From: an uncultured Lacibacter sp.
GTDB lineage: Bacteria > Bacteroidota > Bacteroidia > Chitinophagales > Chitinophagaceae
Length of the DNA stretch: 8,015 nt
Direction of reading: 5' to 3'
Assembly: GCF_946479605.1 (NCBI RefSeq)
Contig: NZ_CAMLGT010000179.1
Coordinates: forward strand, 1-8,015
Both the position numbers and the translations under genes were made by a program. The notes under the pieces were generated by a model that worked only from the letters and a program-made list of their open reading frames with translations, did no database searches and was not told where the DNA came from. Numbering within the stretch: the first letter of the stretch is position 1; each line of letters opens with the position of its first letter. Below, in pieces: positions 5,870 to 8,015 of this stretch.

Positions 5870-7246
5870 ATGAGCCAGACTGCAGATAAATTTATTGCTA
5901 AGAGTACCATTAAAGCTGCCGATCTCGATCACAGGCGTACCATCAATTTCAACATTGGTAAGTACAATGCAAAAGTGCCTGAGGGTAAGCAACAGTTTAC
6001 GCAGCTGCTTACTGCACGTGAACGTGCAAAGAATGTGAAGTGGCGTGCATTGGAAACACTCGATCAGCAACTGGAAGAATTTGAACTGCAGTTTACACGC
6101 CGTGGCGGTAAAGTCATCTGGGCCGAAAATGCAAAACAGGCATGTGATGAAATTTTAAAGATTTGCGAAGCACGCAATTGCAAAACATTGGTGAAGAGCA
6201 AAAGCATGGTAACCGAAGAAATTCATCTCAACGAATTTTTAGGTAAGCACAATATTGAAAGTGTGGAAACAGATCTTGGTGAATACATTCAGCAATTGGA
6301 TGATGAACCACCTTACCACATTGTTACTCCGGCCATGCATAAAAGCAAAGAAGATGTAGCCAAACTCTTTGCAGAAAAATTAGGAACCGATCCGAAAGCA
6401 ACACCCGAGCAATTGACATTAACTGCACGCAAGATTCTTCGGGAGAAATATACTCAGGCCGAAGTGGGTGTAACGGGTGCGAATTTTATTTTAGCTGATG
6501 TTGGTGCTGTTGCTGTTACAGAAAATGAAGGCAATGCAAGATTGAGTTGTGCTTTTCCAAAAACACATATTGTAATTGTAGGCATTGAAAAAGTATTGCC
6601 CAGCATGAACGACTTGGGTTTGTTCTGGCCATTGCTTTCAACTTATGGCACCGGACAAAACGTAACGGTGTACAACAGCATCGTGCTTGGTCCAAAGCAA
6701 CCCGGTGAAAAAGATGGTCCGGAAGAAATGATTGTGATCCTGTTGGATAATGGACGAACAAACGTATTGAAGAATCCAAAGACAAGAGAGAGTTTATACT
6801 GCATCCGTTGCGGCGCCTGTTTAAATGCTTGTCCTGTTTATAAAAATATCGGTGGCCATAGTTATGGTACAACTTACAGCGGCCCGATCGGTAAGGTTTT
6901 AACACCGCACCTGAGTGGCTTGGAAGAATACAAACATCTCAGTTATGCATCCTCATTATGCGGTAACTGTACCGAAGTTTGCCCCATGCGTATTAACCTG
7001 CACGAATTACTATTAGAGAACAGGTATGAAGCAGTGGAAGAAGGATACGCATCGTTTGGTGAACGTATGGCCTGGAAGGTTTGGAAAAAAGTATCGATGA
7101 GCCGTAAACTCATGAATACCGGCAGCAGCAAAATGCGCAGCTGGATGATCAATTCATTTGTGAAAGACTGGACTCGACACCGTGGCGAAATGCAGTTCCC
7201 CGAAAAAAGTTTCAATCAACTTTGGCGTGAACGAAACGGGCAGTAA
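5870..7246 (+). CDS. lutB: LutB/LldF-type iron-sulfur protein (lactate utilization protein B family)
   Basis: LutB is the two-cluster Fe-S subunit of the LutABC L-lactate oxidation system. The 458-residue product has the family layout. An N-terminal LUD domain (about 60-295) includes KSKSMVTEEIHLNEFL (109-124), GVTGANFILADVGAVAVTEN (200-219) and the KTHIVIVGIEKVLP stretch. A ferredoxin-like part then carries C-x2-C-x2-C-x3-CP (Cys311, 314, 317, 321) and the second CGNCTEVCP motif (Cys364, 367, 371). Length and motifs are complete. No lutA or lutC is visible here; the downstream neighbour is a carbohydrate-deacetylase-like gene, so lactate oxidation would need partners encoded elsewhere, or the protein serves another dehydrogenase. 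The ATG sits 9 bp after the DUF3109 stop, with no Shine-Dalgarno sequence. The family is certain, the substrate is not. Confidence 0.9.
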   Translation: MSQTADKFIAKSTIKAADLDHRRTINFNIGKYNAKVPEGKQQFTQLLTARERAKNVKWRALETLDQQLEEFELQFTRRGGKVIWAENAKQACDEILKICEARNCKTLVKSKSMVTEEIHLNEFLGKHNIESVETDLGEYIQQLDDEPPYHIVTPAMHKSKEDVAKLFAEKLGTDPKATPEQLTLTARKILREKYTQAEVGVTGANFILADVGAVAVTENEGNARLSCAFPKTHIVIVGIEKVLPSMNDLGLFWPLLSTYGTGQNVTVYNSIVLGPKQPGEKDGPEEMIVILLDNGRTNVLKNPKTRESLYCIRCGACLNACPVYKNIGGHSYGTTYSGPIGKVLTPHLSGLEEYKHLSYASSLCGNCTEVCPMRINLHELLLENRYEAVEEGYASFGERMAWKVWKKVSMSRKLMNTGSSKMRSWMINSFVKDWTRHRGEMQFPEKSFNQLWRERNGQ

Positions 7247-7254
7247 TTTCAAAC

Positions 7255-8015
7255 ATGCTTGTTTATACGCCGCATATCACACCCCGCATCAATTACATTG
7301 TTCAACTGCTGCATGAACGTTGGCAGATTGAAGCAGCTGTAACAGACGATAAAGAACTGTTTCAACAAAGCAAGGATGTGAAGCTTGTTTATGCAGGTGA
7401 GCGTATTGATGCAACTTCTTTCTTTATCCAATCAACAGGATTATTACAGCAACACGATATTCGCAAACAACGCATCAATTGTTTTGAATGGGAAGGCGTG
7501 AAAGCATTTTTCAAGACTGATGATGATTTAGGATTCGATCTTTTTTCTGCTGTATTTTATCTCATCACCCGTTACGAAGAATACCTGGAATATGAACCTG
7601 ATGAATATGGCCGCTATGCACATTGGAATGCATTAGCATGGAAAGAAGAATTCTTGCAGCAGCCGCTCATCGATAGTTGGCTGCTGAAGTTTGAAGAGAA
7701 GTTGAAGCAAAGGTTTTCACTACTCACCACTCACCACTCACCATTCAGCTTTCTTCCCACCTACGATATCGACATTGCCTGGAGTTACAAGCACAAAGGC
7801 TTACTGAAAACAATAGGCGCTTTGTTGAAATATCCGTCAACTATCGGCAAGCGTTTCGAAGTATTGCGTGGAAAAGAAAAAGATCCATACGATTCGTATG
7901 CATGGCTGCAACAATTGCATGAACAATACCAACTGAAGCCCATTTATTTTTTCCTGTTGGCAAAACGAAACAGTGAATACGATAAAAATATTTCACCCAA
8001 GAAAAGGGCTTTGCA
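7255..8015 (+). CDS. DUF7033-like/polysaccharide deacetylase family protein (3' end cut by window)
   Basis: An ATG 8 bp after the lutB stop opens a frame that stays open for 253 codons to the right edge, so this is the N-terminal part of a longer protein. It begins MLVYTPHITPRINYI. Residues 1 to about 150, including LFSAVFYLITRYEEYL (96-111), resemble the N-terminal DUF7033-type domain found ahead of polysaccharide deacetylase domains in Bacteroidota. FLPTYDIDIAWSYKHKG (166-182) then resembles the opening of a NodB-type fold, with Asp171 and Asp173 as candidate catalytic or metal-binding acids. The remaining NodB motifs are beyond the edge. There is no signal peptide. The likely role is deacetylation of an envelope or exported polysaccharide precursor; the substrate is unknown. 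A 7-bp tandem repeat encodes residues 155-164, at the joint between the two domains. Confidence 0.75.
   Translation, partial: MLVYTPHITPRINYIVQLLHERWQIEAAVTDDKELFQQSKDVKLVYAGERIDATSFFIQSTGLLQQHDIRKQRINCFEWEGVKAFFKTDDDLGFDLFSAVFYLITRYEEYLEYEPDEYGRYAHWNALAWKEEFLQQPLIDSWLLKFEEKLKQRFSLLTTHHSPFSFLPTYDIDIAWSYKHKGLLKTIGALLKYPSTIGKRFEVLRGKEKDPYDSYAWLQQLHEQYQLKPIYFFLLAKRNSEYDKNISPKKRAL
7717..7744 (+). repeat. Degenerate 7-bp tandem repeat (TCACYAY x4) in the deacetylase gene
   Basis: Four adjoining heptamers fit TCACYAY: 7717-7723 (TCACTAC), 7724-7730 and 7731-7737 (both TCACCAC) and 7738-7744 (TCACCAT); a further TCA follows. The units differ only at positions 5 and 7. The tract encodes SLLTTHHSPF, a low-complexity linker just before the putative catalytic domain. 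Change by one unit would shift the frame. Confidence 0.82.

Overview
The window looks like a chromosomal segment of a Bacteroidota bacterium, most likely of the Chitinophagaceae type. Three things point there. It carries the gliding genes gldE and gldD. Several intergenic gaps hold the bacteroidetal -7 element TAnnTTTG. Start codons lack Shine-Dalgarno sequences and are preceded by A/T-rich DNA. Most of the content is a conserved housekeeping neighbourhood rather than an accessory island. I see no transposase, integrase, tRNA, rRNA, CRISPR array or convincing hairpin-plus-T-run terminator.

Left arm, minus strand (1-1383). Reading leftward from a divergent promoter region, the genes are an HU/IHF-family DNA-binding protein, a membrane-anchored TPR protein with a GTG start, and the first 17 codons of a very small, very basic protein that runs off the left edge.

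Middle, plus strand (1566-5212). mutY (A/G mismatch adenine glycosylase) is followed by ssb (single-strand DNA-binding protein), gldE (CNNM/CBS/CorC-type membrane protein) and gldD (gliding-motility lipoprotein). gldE and gldD are 5 bp apart and clearly coupled. The order couples DNA maintenance genes to motility genes.

Right arm, plus strand (5264-8015). A near-leaderless consensus -7 box starts a tight cluster: a cysteine-rich DUF3109 protein, a LutB-type double iron-sulfur protein, and a DUF7033-like/polysaccharide-deacetylase protein cut by the right edge. Gaps within the cluster are 9 and 8 bp.

The most unusual structure is a pair of degenerate 7-bp tandem repeats inside coding sequence. 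One (consensus KTACTTY, four units) encodes the signal peptide of GldD. The other (consensus TCACYAY, four units) encodes a linker in the deacetylase protein. Because seven is not a multiple of three, gain or loss of one unit would shift the frame. Nothing here shows a wholly new system; these repeats, the truncated small basic gene, and the orphan lutB context are the points worth following.
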